Under the pieces are notes generated by a model. It was not told the origin of the DNA, ran no database searches, and worked only from the letters and a program-made list of their open reading frames with translations. From Streptomyces lucensis JCM 4490 (GTDB lineage Bacteria > Actinomycetota > Actinomycetes > Streptomycetales > Streptomycetaceae): a stretch of DNA of 64,000 nucleotides. Each line of letters begins with the position of its first letter. The first letter of the stretch is position 1. The DNA lies in contig NZ_BMUE01000001.1 in assembly GCF_014650035.1 (NCBI RefSeq), positions 124,001 to 188,000 on the forward strand. The letters run 5' to 3'. Shown here piece after piece: positions 50,460 to 58,755 of this stretch. The position numbers and the translations under genes are program-made.

Positions 50460-50599
50460 CGTTTCGGCACCCCCATTTCCATGGTGACTACACCTTCTTT
50501 CGTCGAGTTGTAACCCCTTTGCGGGACTGCGCACGGCCGCCGCTGGTGTTTTCGTGGTGACCGGACATCCGGGATTCCGTTGTCACGGAGGTGTGCGCC

Positions 50600-51892
50600 A
50601 TGGCCGACGCCGCGTCACGGCTGACGAGTGTTGCCGAGCAACTGCTGGGAGTGCCGCTCCCGGTACGGATCCGCGCCTGGGACGGCTCCCAGTCGGGTCC
50701 GCCGGACGCGCCGGCCCTCGTCATCCGCAACCGCCGCGCTCTGCGCCGGATGCTGTTCAAGCCGGGCGAACTGGGCCTGGCCCGCGCCTGGGTCGCCGGC
50801 GACCTCGACGTCGAGGGTGACCTCTACGCCGTGCTCGACGCCATGGCCGGCTTCGTCTGGGAGCGCGACGAGGACGCCCGTGGCCTCGCCGAGGCCCTGC
50901 GCGACCCGCGGGTGCGCGCCGCCGGCCGGGAGCTGCTCAGGCTCGCCGGCCCCCCGGTCCCGCCCGCCCCGCCGCGTGAGGAGGTGCGCAGGCCCCGGCG
51001 ACGTCTGCACACCAGGCGCACCGACAAGCGGGCCATCAGCCACCACTACGACGTCGGCAACGACTTCTACGAACTCGTCCTCGGTCCCTCGATGGTGTAC
51101 TCCTGCGCCTACTGGGAGGACGGCGGCACCCTGGAGACCGCCCAGCGCGACAAGCTGGAACTGGTCTGCCGCAAACTCGGCCTGGCGCCCGGCCTGCGAC
51201 TGCTGGACGTCGGCTGCGGCTGGGGCTCCATGGCCGTCCACGCGGCCCGTGAGCACGGCGTGGGCGTCGTCGGGGTCACCCTCTCGCAGGAGCAGGCCGC
51301 CTACGCCCGCAAGCGCGTCGCGGACGAGGGCCTGACCGACCGGGTGGAGATCAGGGTGCAGGACTACCGGGACGTCGCGGACGGCCCCTTCGACGCGATC
51401 TCCTCCATCGGCATGGCCGAACACGTCGGCGCCGAACGGTACCTGGAGTACGCGAGCCGGCTCCACGCCCTGCTCGCACCCGGCGGACGGCTGCTCAACC
51501 ACCAGATCGCCCGCCGCCCGGAGCGGGAGGAGTCGGAGTACCGGACCGACGAGTTCATCGACGCCTACGTCTTCCCCGACGGCGAACTCGCCCCCATCGG
51601 CACCACCGTCACGCAGCTGGAGCGCGCCGGGTTCGAGGTGCGGGACGTGGAGTCCCTGCGCGAGCACTACGCCCGCACACTGCGCCAGTGGGTCGGCAAC
51701 CTGGAGGCCGGCTGGGATCGCGCGGCCCGGCTCGCCGGCCCGGGCCGCGCCCGTGTCTGGCGCCTTTACATGGCGGCCTGCGCGCTGGCCTTCGAGCAGA
51801 ACCGCATCGGCGTCAACCAGGTGCTGGCGGTCCGCACCCCCGAGTCCGGGCGGTCCGGCCTGCCGCTGCGGGCCCGCGTCTGGCAGGGCTGA
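50600..51892 (+). CDS. cfa: Cyclopropane-fatty-acyl-phospholipid synthase family methyltransferase
   Basis: A 430-aa SAM-dependent enzyme that adds a methylene or methyl to unsaturated phospholipid acyl chains. The SAM motif is LLDVGCGWGSMAVHAA (near 198-213), preceded by the family segments ISHHYDVGNDFYELVLGPSMVYSCAYW (near 143-169). EHVG with the conserved Glu lies near 272, and the C-terminal AFEQNRIGVNQVLAV is typical. ATG at 50600 is favoured over GTG at 50591 because GGAGG sits 8 nt upstream. Adjacent to an envelope-related ABC operon across a terminator. Confidence 0.92.
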   Translation: MADAASRLTSVAEQLLGVPLPVRIRAWDGSQSGPPDAPALVIRNRRALRRMLFKPGELGLARAWVAGDLDVEGDLYAVLDAMAGFVWERDEDARGLAEALRDPRVRAAGRELLRLAGPPVPPAPPREEVRRPRRRLHTRRTDKRAISHHYDVGNDFYELVLGPSMVYSCAYWEDGGTLETAQRDKLELVCRKLGLAPGLRLLDVGCGWGSMAVHAAREHGVGVVGVTLSQEQAAYARKRVADEGLTDRVEIRVQDYRDVADGPFDAISSIGMAEHVGAERYLEYASRLHALLAPGGRLLNHQIARRPEREESEYRTDEFIDAYVFPDGELAPIGTTVTQLERAGFEVRDVESLREHYARTLRQWVGNLEAGWDRAARLAGPGRARVWRLYMAACALAFEQNRIGVNQVLAVRTPESGRSGLPLRARVWQG

Positions 51893-51899
51893 CGACAGG

Positions 51900-51935
51900 C
51901 GGGCCCCGCCCTGCGCGGAGGCAGGGCGGGGCCCG
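51900..51935. terminator. Bidirectional terminator, cfa / ABC operon 2
   Basis: A perfect 15-bp stem CGGGCCCCGCCCTGC (51900-51914) with its complement (51921-51935) and a 6-nt loop, starting 8 bp after the cfa stop and 29 bp from the convergent permease stop. Confidence 0.93.
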
Positions 51936-51964
51936 TCGTCGTGTTCCTGTCCGTCGTCGGCCCT

Positions 51965-54493
51965 CTACTCGGCCTTGATCGCCGCCAGCATGTTCAGCCG
52001 GGCCGCGCGCCGGGCCGGCCACAGGGCGGCCAGGATGCCGACCGTGCCCGCCAGCAGCAGGAAGACCGCCATCCGGCCCCAGGGCAGGACCAGTTCGTAC
52101 GTCGGCATCTTCGTGCTCAGCAGCTCACCGGCCGCCCAGCCGAAGAACACCCCGAGGCCGATGCCGAGCACCCCGCCGAACAGGGAGATCACCAGGGACT
52201 CCAGACGGACCATCCGCTTGACCGACCTGCGGTCCAGGCCGATCGCGCGGAGCATGCCGATCTCCTGGGCGCGCTCGAAGACCGACATCGCCAGGGTGTT
52301 GACGACACCGAGCACCGCGACGAGCACCGCCATGCCGAGCAGTCCGTAGACCATGTTCAGCATCAGCGTGAACATCTTCGCGATGTCGTTGGAGATGTCC
52401 TGCTTGTCCTGGACCTTGACCGCCGGGTTGGTGCCGAGGGCCCGCTCCAGCCGGTCCTTGGCCGCGTCCGACGCGCCGTCCGCGGTCTTGACCATGACCT
52501 GCATGTCGGCCGGGTCGGTCAGGTGCGGGGTGAGGACCTCGTTGTCGAGCATGATGCCGCTGATCATGTCGTTGCCCTCGTAGACCCCGGCGACCGTCAG
52601 CCGGCGCGCCTTGCCGTCCTCGAAGTGGGCGGTGAAGGCCGAACCGGCCCGCCAGCCGTGGTCCTTGGCGGTGTCCTGGTCCACGACGACCCGCGTGCCG
52701 CCGACCGTGAACGAGCCGTCGTCCACCTTCAGGTCCGTCAGCTTGCCGATCACCGGGCCGTTCACGCCGGTCAGGTACTCGGTGGTGCCGTCGATGCGGG
52801 ACTCGCCGTTGCGCAGCGGGCTGCTGGCGGTGACGCCGTCGGCGGCGGCGAGCTTCGTCGCCACGCCGGGGGAGAGCGGGCCGCGGTTGGCCATCGAGAC
52901 GACGTAGTCCGCGCGGATCGCCGAGCTGGCCATCTTGTCGATGGACGTCTGCAGGCTGCCCGCCATCACCGTCATGCCGGTGATCAGGGTCAGGCCGATC
53001 ATCAGCGCGGAGGCGGTGGCCGCCGTGCGGCGCGGGTTGCGGACCGAGTTCTGCCGGGCGAGCTTGCCCGCGACGCCGAACACGCGCAGCACCGGGGCCG
53101 CGGCCGCGATCAGCGGGCGGGACAGCAGCGGCGTCAGGATGAACACGCCGATGATCAGCGAGACGGCGCCCAGGCCCATCGGGCCCTCGGCGGCGTCGGC
53201 GTCCATCGTCGTGCCCATCAGGACCGCCGCGACGCCGGCCGCCGAGAACAGCGCGCCGAGCGTGTTGCGCAGCACCAGCGACTTGGTGGTCGCCTTGGCG
53301 TGCACGCTGCTCATCGCCGCCACCGGCGGGATCTTCGCGGCCCGGCGGCCGGGCAGCCAGGCGGCCAGCATGGTGACGAGGACGCCGACCGCGAGGGCGG
53401 TCAGCACGGTGCCCAGGCTGATCACCAACGGTCCGTCGGGCACGCTCGCGCCGAAGGAGCCCAGCAGGGAGCGCAGGCCCGCGCCGATGCCGACACCGGC
53501 CGCCAGACCGGTCGCGCCGGCCACCGCGCCGACCGCGAACGCCTCGATGAGCACCGAACGGGTGACCTGCCGGCGGGAGGCGCCGACCGCCCGCATCAGG
53601 GCCAGCTCCCGGGTGCGCTGGGCGACCAGCATGGTGAAGGTGTTGGCGATGATGAACGTGCCGACGAACAGCGCGATACCGGCGAACACCAGCAGCATCT
53701 GCCGCAGTCCGCTCATCGAGGCGGAGATGGCCTCGGCCTGGTCGTCGGCGAGCCGCTTGCCGGTGGTGGTCTCCACCAGGTGCGACGGCAGGGCCTTGTC
53801 GAGGGCGGCCTTGAGCGCGGACTGGCTGGTTCCGGCGGAGGCGCGGACGTCGATCTCGTCGAACGTGCCCTTCTTGCCGAACAGCGTCTGGGCGGTCGGC
53901 GTGTCGAACAGGGCGAGGCTGCCGCCGGCGGCCACGTTGCCGTCGTCGGTGGTGAAGACGCCGGCGAGCTTCGGGGTGAGGACCGGCCCGTCGACCGACA
54001 GGCGCACGGTGTCGCCCACCTTGTAGCCGGCGCGCTCGGCGGTCTTCGAGTCGAGCAGGACCTCGCCGCTGCCGTGCGGGGCGTGCCCGCTGACCAGCGG
54101 ATAGCGGGCGTCCTTCGTGCCCCAGTAGTTGCCGCCGGCGGACTGCCAGTCGCCGCCGACCAGCTTGCCGTCCTTGCCGGCGACGGCGGTGAAGCCGGTG
54201 ACGACCCCGGTCGCGGAGGCGGCGCCCGGAACCCCGGCGGCCCTGTCGAGCAGCGCCCGGCTCAGCTCGGCGCGCTTGCCGACCTTGTCGCCCTCGGAGT
54301 CCTGGTACTCGGGCTGTACGGCGACGTCGACCCGGTCGAAGCCCTTGGCGGAGCTCTTCTGGTAGGCGTCGGAGATGGTGTTGGTGAAGACGAGCGTCCC
54401 GGAGACGAAGGCCACGCCGAGCATGACGGCGAGCACGGTCATCAGGAGCCGGGCCTTGTGCGCGAGGACGTTGCGCAGGGCGGTGCGGAACAT
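51965..54493 (-). CDS. FtsX-like ABC permease (operon 2)
   Basis: An 842-aa paralogue of the permease at 23388-25970 with the same two-domain FtsX/MacB layout. N-terminal TM (about 17-37), extracytoplasmic domain (about 40-250), three TMs with QRTRELALMRAVGASRRQ near 291, a second extracytoplasmic domain (about 530-705) and three C-terminal TMs with ERAQEIGMLRAIGLDRRS near 745. ATG at 54493 shares one base with the ATPase stop (TGATG), so the subunits are coupled. Substrate unknown. Confidence 0.92.
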   Translation of the reverse strand: MFRTALRNVLAHKARLLMTVLAVMLGVAFVSGTLVFTNTISDAYQKSSAKGFDRVDVAVQPEYQDSEGDKVGKRAELSRALLDRAAGVPGAASATGVVTGFTAVAGKDGKLVGGDWQSAGGNYWGTKDARYPLVSGHAPHGSGEVLLDSKTAERAGYKVGDTVRLSVDGPVLTPKLAGVFTTDDGNVAAGGSLALFDTPTAQTLFGKKGTFDEIDVRASAGTSQSALKAALDKALPSHLVETTTGKRLADDQAEAISASMSGLRQMLLVFAGIALFVGTFIIANTFTMLVAQRTRELALMRAVGASRRQVTRSVLIEAFAVGAVAGATGLAAGVGIGAGLRSLLGSFGASVPDGPLVISLGTVLTALAVGVLVTMLAAWLPGRRAAKIPPVAAMSSVHAKATTKSLVLRNTLGALFSAAGVAAVLMGTTMDADAAEGPMGLGAVSLIIGVFILTPLLSRPLIAAAAPVLRVFGVAGKLARQNSVRNPRRTAATASALMIGLTLITGMTVMAGSLQTSIDKMASSAIRADYVVSMANRGPLSPGVATKLAAADGVTASSPLRNGESRIDGTTEYLTGVNGPVIGKLTDLKVDDGSFTVGGTRVVVDQDTAKDHGWRAGSAFTAHFEDGKARRLTVAGVYEGNDMISGIMLDNEVLTPHLTDPADMQVMVKTADGASDAAKDRLERALGTNPAVKVQDKQDISNDIAKMFTLMLNMVYGLLGMAVLVAVLGVVNTLAMSVFERAQEIGMLRAIGLDRRSVKRMVRLESLVISLFGGVLGIGLGVFFGWAAGELLSTKMPTYELVLPWGRMAVFLLLAGTVGILAALWPARRAARLNMLAAIKAE

Positions 54494-55263
54494 CAGCTGG
54501 TACGGCCCTTCGCGTCGAACTGCTTCATCAGGTCGAGGACGGCGTCGGCCGTGGGGGCGTGCATCTCGTCCACGATCCTGCCGTCCGCGAGGAAGACGAC
54601 GCGGTCGGAGTAGGCGGCGGCCACCGGGTCGTGGGTCACCATCACCACCGTCTGGCCCAGCTCGCGCACGGAGTTGCGGAGGAAGCCGAGCACCTCGGCG
54701 CCGGAGCGCGAGTCGAGGTTTCCGGTCGGCTCGTCACCGAAGATGATGTCGGGCCGGGAGGCGAGGGCACGCGCGACGGCCACGCGCTGCTGCTGGCCGC
54801 CGGAGAGCTGGGAGGGCCGGTGGCTCAGCCGCCCGGACAGCCCGACCATGTCGATGACCCGGTCCAGCCACGCCTTGTCCGGCTTCCGCCCGGCGATGTC
54901 CATGGGCAGGGTGATGTTCTCCAGCGCGGTCAGCGTCGGCAGCAGGTTGAAGGCCTGGAAGATGAAGCCGATCTTGTCCCGGCGCAACTTGGTGAGCTGC
55001 TTGTCCTTCAGGGAGCCCAGTTCCGTGTCGCCGATGCGCACGGACCCGGAGGAGAAGGTGTCGAGTCCGGCGACGCAGTGCATCAGCGTGGACTTGCCGG
55101 AGCCGGAGGGGCCCATGATCGCGGTGAACTCGGCCTGCCGGAAGTCGACGGAGACCCGGTCCAGGGCGACCACCCGGGTCTCACCCTGCCCGTAGGTCTT
55201 CGACAGCTCCGTGGCGCGGGCGGCCACGGCGGTGGTCGGGCCGGCGGTGGGTGTGGTGGTCAC
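54493..55263 (-). CDS. ABC transporter ATPase, MacB/LolD type (operon 2)
   Basis: A 256-aa nucleotide-binding subunit with Walker A GPSGSGKST, FIFQAFNLLPTLTALENITLP, signature LSGGQQQR and Walker B IIFGDEPTGNLDS. By eye about 80 percent identical to the ATPase at 22603-23391, including identical stretches around every catalytic motif and the C-terminal FDAKGRTS versus FDARGRTS. GTG at 55263 has AGGAGC about 8 nt upstream. Confidence 0.94.
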   Translation of the reverse strand: MTTTPTAGPTTAVAARATELSKTYGQGETRVVALDRVSVDFRQAEFTAIMGPSGSGKSTLMHCVAGLDTFSSGSVRIGDTELGSLKDKQLTKLRRDKIGFIFQAFNLLPTLTALENITLPMDIAGRKPDKAWLDRVIDMVGLSGRLSHRPSQLSGGQQQRVAVARALASRPDIIFGDEPTGNLDSRSGAEVLGFLRNSVRELGQTVVMVTHDPVAAAYSDRVVFLADGRIVDEMHAPTADAVLDLMKQFDAKGRTS

Positions 55264-55677
55264 GGGACGGTGCTCCTGTCGGTGCGACGTGTGTTCCTGG
55301 GGACCTGTCCATCGTCCCGGCGCCGGGCGCCCGTGTAGTCAGTCGCTGATCCGGTTCCGGTGGGCGACTCGGGTCGGACGGAGGGCGGCCGGGTCATACC
55401 TGGGGATGACGGCGGACCCCGAGGGCCGCCCGTCGGCCGGAGATTGTCGAACACCCTCGAAAACGGGGAGCGCGCCCTTGTTCAGACGGTGAAATTCCGT
55501 CATTTCGCGTGCACGCGCACGTGCGTCACGCCAGGCTGTTGGCATGTGCGGACGGCCTGTTCCCTGGGCTGATGCCCCCTCAGGCGTCAATAAAATAAGA
55601 CAACATCGGTCCGACCGCCCGCAGTTCAGGGGGCGCCTCCCGATAGGCTCGGACCCTCAGTGCGGAGCCCATGGCCT
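55264..55677. other. Intergenic region between ABC operon 2 and bldA
   Basis: A 414-bp gap holding the ABC operon promoter (minus) and the bldA promoter (plus). TAGGCT at 55644-55649 is a likely bldA -10. An AT-rich patch GTCAATAAAATAAGACAAC (about 55586-55604) stands out in this GC-rich DNA. A possible 83-codon minus-strand ORF has low GC3 and no ribosome site, and I do not call it. Confidence 0.55.
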
Positions 55678-55761
55678 GCCCGGATGGTGGAATGCAGACA
55701 CGGCGAGCTTAAACCTCGCTGCCCCTTCGCGGGCGTGCCGGTTCAAGTCCGGCTCCGGGCA
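55678..55761 (+). tRNA. bldA: tRNA-Leu (anticodon UAA), bldA
   Basis: An 84-nt class II tRNA. Acceptor GCCCGGA/TCCGGGC with discriminator A, D arm with GGTGGAATGCAGACAC, anticodon arm GCGAG-CTTAAAC-CTCGC giving anticodon TAA, long variable arm, T arm GCCGGTTCAAGTCCGGC. No CCA encoded. This is the only tRNA that reads the rare UUA codon in Streptomyces; its late maturation gates aerial growth and antibiotic production. I found no in-frame TTA codon in the genes of this window when scanning by eye. Confidence 0.97.
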
Positions 55762-56114
55762 CTTTCTCGCGCGCACCGCCGGCGGCGGGCCCCCTCACCC
55801 CCGGTGCCCACAGCGGGCCGCCCTCGGACCACGAACCACCGGGACGGCGCTCGACACCGCGGGCCGGGTGCCGGTCCCCTGTCGTCGGTCGCCTCCGCGT
55901 CCTCCTCGGCGCGCTGAGGTCGTGCCGGGTTTGCTCTCGGTCAGGTAGCAGGTTCGTCATGGAACGAGATCATCCGTGGCCAGGAATCACCCGTACGCGT
56001 AGCGTGTTGTCGAGCACGGTGAGGGAAAGATCCTACCCAGGTATTACGGACGATCCTTTGCCAATCCATTACTCTTGAGGCCAAGGCCACGCAGGGTGGC
56101 CATGGAGGAGTGAA
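55762..56114. other. Intergenic region bldA to Bax1-I gene
   Basis: A 353-bp gap with no credible gene. The last 120 bp are less GC-rich and probably hold the promoter; TTGTCG (56007-56012) with TCCTAC (56031-56036) at 18 bp is a weak candidate. I see no clear bldA terminator hairpin. Confidence 0.45.
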
Positions 56115-56975
56115 ATGAGGAGCAGTAACCCGGTCTTCTCGCGACGGGGGTTCAGCCGCGACAACGGCTACGCCGGCTTCAACACCGCACCGCAGGCCGG
56201 GTACGCACAGGGCAACCCGTACGCGCAGAACCCGTACGCGCAGAACCCCTACGCACAGCAGGACGTCCAGTACGGCGCGCCCCCGCAGGCCCCGGTCACC
56301 ACCGACCGGATGACCATGGACGACGTCGTCGTCCGCTCGGCGATCACGCTGGGCACGGTCGCCGTCGGTGCCGTGCTCGCCTGGGCGCTGCTGCCGGTGT
56401 CGACGACCAGCTACGGTCTGGCCGTCGGGTCCGCGCTGGTCGCCTTCGTGCTGGCCATGGTCCAGAGCTTCAAGCGCACCCCGTCGCCCGCGCTGATCCT
56501 CGGGTACGCCGCCTTCGAGGGCGTCTTCCTCGGCGTCTTCAGTGAGATGTTCAACAGCCGGTGGAGCGGCGCGCCGTTCCAGGCCGTGCTCGGCACCATG
56601 GCGGTCTCGGGCGCGACCCTGCTGGTCTACAAGGCCGGCTGGATCCGCGTCACCGCCCGCTACGCCCGCATCGGCATCTCCATCGCGATCGCCTTCATGG
56701 TCGTCATGGCGGTCAACCTGCTGCTGGTGGCGTTCGGCGTCGCCGAGGACGGCGGGCTGCGCAGCTTCGGTCCGCTCGGCGCGCTCGTCGGCATCTTCGC
56801 GATCCTGCTCGGCGCGTTCTTCCTGACCCTCGACTTCAAGCAGATCGAGGACGGCATCGCGTACGGCGCCCCGCGCAACGAGTCCTGGCTCGCCGCGTTC
56901 GGTCTCACCATGACCCTGGTGTGGATCTACGTCGAGATGCTGCGACTGGTGGCGATCTTCAGCAGCAGCGACTAG
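56115..56975 (+). CDS. Bax inhibitor-1/YccA-like family membrane protein
   Basis: A 286-aa protein. The soluble N-terminus contains tandem NPYAQ repeats (about 35-49). Seven hydrophobic segments follow from about residue 75 to 280. The family motif region TLDFKQIEDGIAYGAPRNESW near the end (about 233-253) and the final ALRL-like VWIYVEMLRLVAIF identify the Bax1-I superfamily; homologues conduct Ca2+ or modulate proteases, but the role in actinobacteria is unknown. ATG at 56115 has GGAGGAG 4-5 nt upstream. Followed by a strong terminator. Confidence 0.9.
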   Translation: MRSSNPVFSRRGFSRDNGYAGFNTAPQAGYAQGNPYAQNPYAQNPYAQQDVQYGAPPQAPVTTDRMTMDDVVVRSAITLGTVAVGAVLAWALLPVSTTSYGLAVGSALVAFVLAMVQSFKRTPSPALILGYAAFEGVFLGVFSEMFNSRWSGAPFQAVLGTMAVSGATLLVYKAGWIRVTARYARIGISIAIAFMVVMAVNLLLVAFGVAEDGGLRSFGPLGALVGIFAILLGAFFLTLDFKQIEDGIAYGAPRNESWLAAFGLTMTLVWIYVEMLRLVAIFSSSD

Positions 56976-57014
56976 CACGTGTCCAACGACCGGCACCCGT
57001 GCCGGTCATGGGCA

Positions 57015-57043
57015 GGGCCCCGGGCGAGAGACGCCCGGGGCCC
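57015..57043. terminator. Bidirectional terminator, Bax1-I gene / DUF4287 gene
   Basis: A perfect 12-bp stem GGGCCCCGGGCG (57015-57026) with CGCCCGGGGCCC (57032-57043) and loop AGAGA, in the 76-bp gap between convergent genes. Confidence 0.92.
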
Positions 57044-57051
57044 TTCGCCGT

Positions 57052-57282
57052 TCAGAGCAGCTTGCGCGCCGCCCTCCTCAGGTCGTACTCGTGCACGAGC
57101 GCCTTCGCGTGACCGTACGCCAGGTCGTACTCGTGCCGGAGCCAGCTGACCTTCTCCTCGAAGCGGAACAGTGCGGGGCCTTCTTCGACGGTGCGCAGCC
57201 AGTCGGACACTTCGCGACCGGTGCAGTGGGGAATGCGGGCGAGCAGATTGCGGTGGGTCTCCTCGGAGAAGAGCTGGGACAT
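57052..57282 (-). CDS. DUF4287-type small protein
   Basis: A 76-aa protein, SQLFSEETHRNLLARIPHCTG at the start and LAYGHAKALVHEYDLRRAAR at the end. That pattern resembles the DUF4287 family of short helical proteins, whose function is unknown. Residues WLRTVEEGP and FEEKVSWLRHEYDL form the conserved centre. ATG at 57282 has GGAGG 5 nt upstream; the open frame continues over 100 codons further but with no ribosome site. Confidence 0.75.
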   Translation of the reverse strand: MSQLFSEETHRNLLARIPHCTGREVSDWLRTVEEGPALFRFEEKVSWLRHEYDLAYGHAKALVHEYDLRRAARKLL

Positions 57283-57381
57283 CGGCGCCTCCGGACGCAA
57301 AGGGGATGTAAGCCGCTCCTTCACGTCACCGTGCCTGAGCGTTCGCGTATTGGCAACAGTGCGGCGCGTTACGCTCGGCGC

Positions 57382-57693
57382 GTGCCTGATACGACGCCCT
57401 TGACCCAAGCAGTGGACCACTTCGCCGACCGGTTGCGGGCGGCACCGCAGAGCCGGCTGCAACGCAGCGCCGCGGCCGAGGCGCTGGCCCTGGCCCGGGA
57501 GTTCGCCCGGTGGGTGCAGCGCGTGGAGGAGCCGGGGACCGAGCCGCGGGAGATGCCGGACGCGGGGATGTTCGCGGCGGCCGACCAGATCCTCGTGGCC
57601 GCGCACGACTTGACGCTGGTGCTGCGAAGCGACGACGAGGTCGCCGAGGCGGTGCGGTGGGTGGAGGAGGCGCGCCGGCGCGCGGGGGTGTGA
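57382..57693 (+). CDS. Hypothetical helical protein
   Basis: A 103-aa Ala/Arg/Glu-rich protein, predicted all-helical, no recognised domain. It has the segment FADRLRAAPQSRLQRSAAAEALALAREFARW. No signal peptide. GTG start at 57382 has no Shine-Dalgarno, so the message may be leaderless. GC3 is high and continuous, which supports coding. Converges on the next gene with a 1-bp gap. Confidence 0.6.
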   Translation: MPDTTPLTQAVDHFADRLRAAPQSRLQRSAAAEALALAREFARWVQRVEEPGTEPREMPDAGMFAAADQILVAAHDLTLVLRSDDEVAEAVRWVEEARRRAGV

Positions 57694-57694
57694 G

Positions 57695-58477
57695 TCAGAG
57701 GGACGCGATGACGCGGTCGGCCAGGATGTAGACCGACTCCTCGCCGCACGCGAACGTGAGCGTGTAGGCGCCGGAGATCCCCGAGCCGCCGAGCAGGTAC
57801 GGCGTCTCTCCCGCCGCCAGCGCCGCCGCCAGGCGTTCCGCCGTCTCCCGGTGACCGGGCGTCATGCACAGCGTGGTGCCGTCGGCGAAGACGTAGACGT
57901 CGAGGGTGCCGAGCGGGCCGGGGCGGACGTCGGACAGTGCGACGCGTCCGGCGGCCAGCTGCTCCAGCGTGGTCACCGTGCGCTCGTGGTCGTTGACGGC
58001 CGGGGACTGCACGGGGACGAAGTCCGGGTGCGAGGGGTGGCGGCGGCGGGCCGCGGCCAGCTCGGGGGACTCACCGGAGAACTCGTCGGCGTCGGCGGTC
58101 GGCTCGGCCACCGGCTCCAGGCCCACGAAGTCGCTCTGCCGGGGCATGAAGAGGTCGGTGTCCGGGAGGCCGAGCGCGGAGGGCGCGTCGGAGGCGTCCC
58201 GGGCCTCCTGCGCCGCCCAGAAGGCGCGCGCCTCGGCCAGTTCCCGCTCCCTCTCCTCCGCCAGCGCCTCTGCCACCGCCGCGCGTATCTGGTCGGCGTC
58301 CGCGGCGCCGCGGGCATGCGGCAGCAGTGCCCGCATGGCGGCGGCGTTGTTCTCGGCGAGCTGCGTGTGCAGCTCCGCGATCTGGCGGCGCAGCTTCAGG
58401 ACGGTGCGCAGGACGGCGACGCCCACGGCGCCCGTGGCGGCCGTGGTGAGCAGCAGGGCGATCGGCATGGCGCTCAC
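57695..58477 (-). CDS. Membrane-anchored protein with coiled coil, function unknown
   Basis: A 260-aa protein. One N-terminal TM (about 5-25) is followed by a coiled coil (about 28-90, LRRQIAELHTQLAENNAA, EALAEERERELAEARAF), then a soluble C-terminal domain (about 160-260) with LGTLDVYVFADGTTLCMTPGHRETA and a final GEESVYILADRVIASL. The order TM, coil, globular domain suggests a scaffold on the cytosolic face. I know no function. GTG at 58477 with GGGAG 7 nt upstream. Confidence 0.68.
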   Translation of the reverse strand: MSAMPIALLLTTAATGAVGVAVLRTVLKLRRQIAELHTQLAENNAAAMRALLPHARGAADADQIRAAVAEALAEERERELAEARAFWAAQEARDASDAPSALGLPDTDLFMPRQSDFVGLEPVAEPTADADEFSGESPELAAARRRHPSHPDFVPVQSPAVNDHERTVTTLEQLAAGRVALSDVRPGPLGTLDVYVFADGTTLCMTPGHRETAERLAAALAAGETPYLLGGSGISGAYTLTFACGEESVYILADRVIASL

Positions 58478-58621
58478 TGACGTACTCCCGGTTCAAAGTC
58501 GACCCCCGACTTCCTACATCAGCTTGAAGGGCGGACTAACCAGTTGTCAGTGCGTAACGTCACGAATCGGACGGGATCTTTCCTGCGGGGTTTCCGATGG
58601 AACGACGCTGACCTGCATGGA

Positions 58622-58641
58622 TATCTCCCGCGAGGGAGATA
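58622..58641. promoter_or_regulatory. 20-bp inverted repeat with GCGA centre
   Basis: TATCTCCC-GCGA-GGGAGATA has perfect 8-bp arms. As RNA it would be an 8-bp stem capped by a GNRA tetraloop; as DNA it resembles a dimer operator. It lies 145 bp upstream of the membrane-anchored gene and downstream of the thiolase, beyond the thiolase terminator. Confidence 0.45.
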
Positions 58642-58673
58642 GGTCACATCCTGGGGGAGATTGGATCACGAAT

Positions 58674-58710
58674 GGGTCCGGCACCCGGGCAGGTCCCGGG
58701 CGCCGGACCC
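58674..58710 (-). terminator. Thiolase terminator
   Basis: A 16-bp stem with one A-C mismatch (58674-58689 with 58695-58710), 5-nt loop, 46 bp after the thiolase stop on the minus strand. Confidence 0.88.
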
Positions 58711-58755
58711 CTCGTGGACGGCACGTGCCCGTCCCGTCACGGACGGTGCGTCAGA

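Noticed and set aside
55339..55590. 83-codon minus-strand ORF upstream of bldA
   Set aside because: Third-position GC is clearly below that of neighbouring genes, there is no ribosome site, and it overlaps promoter DNA.
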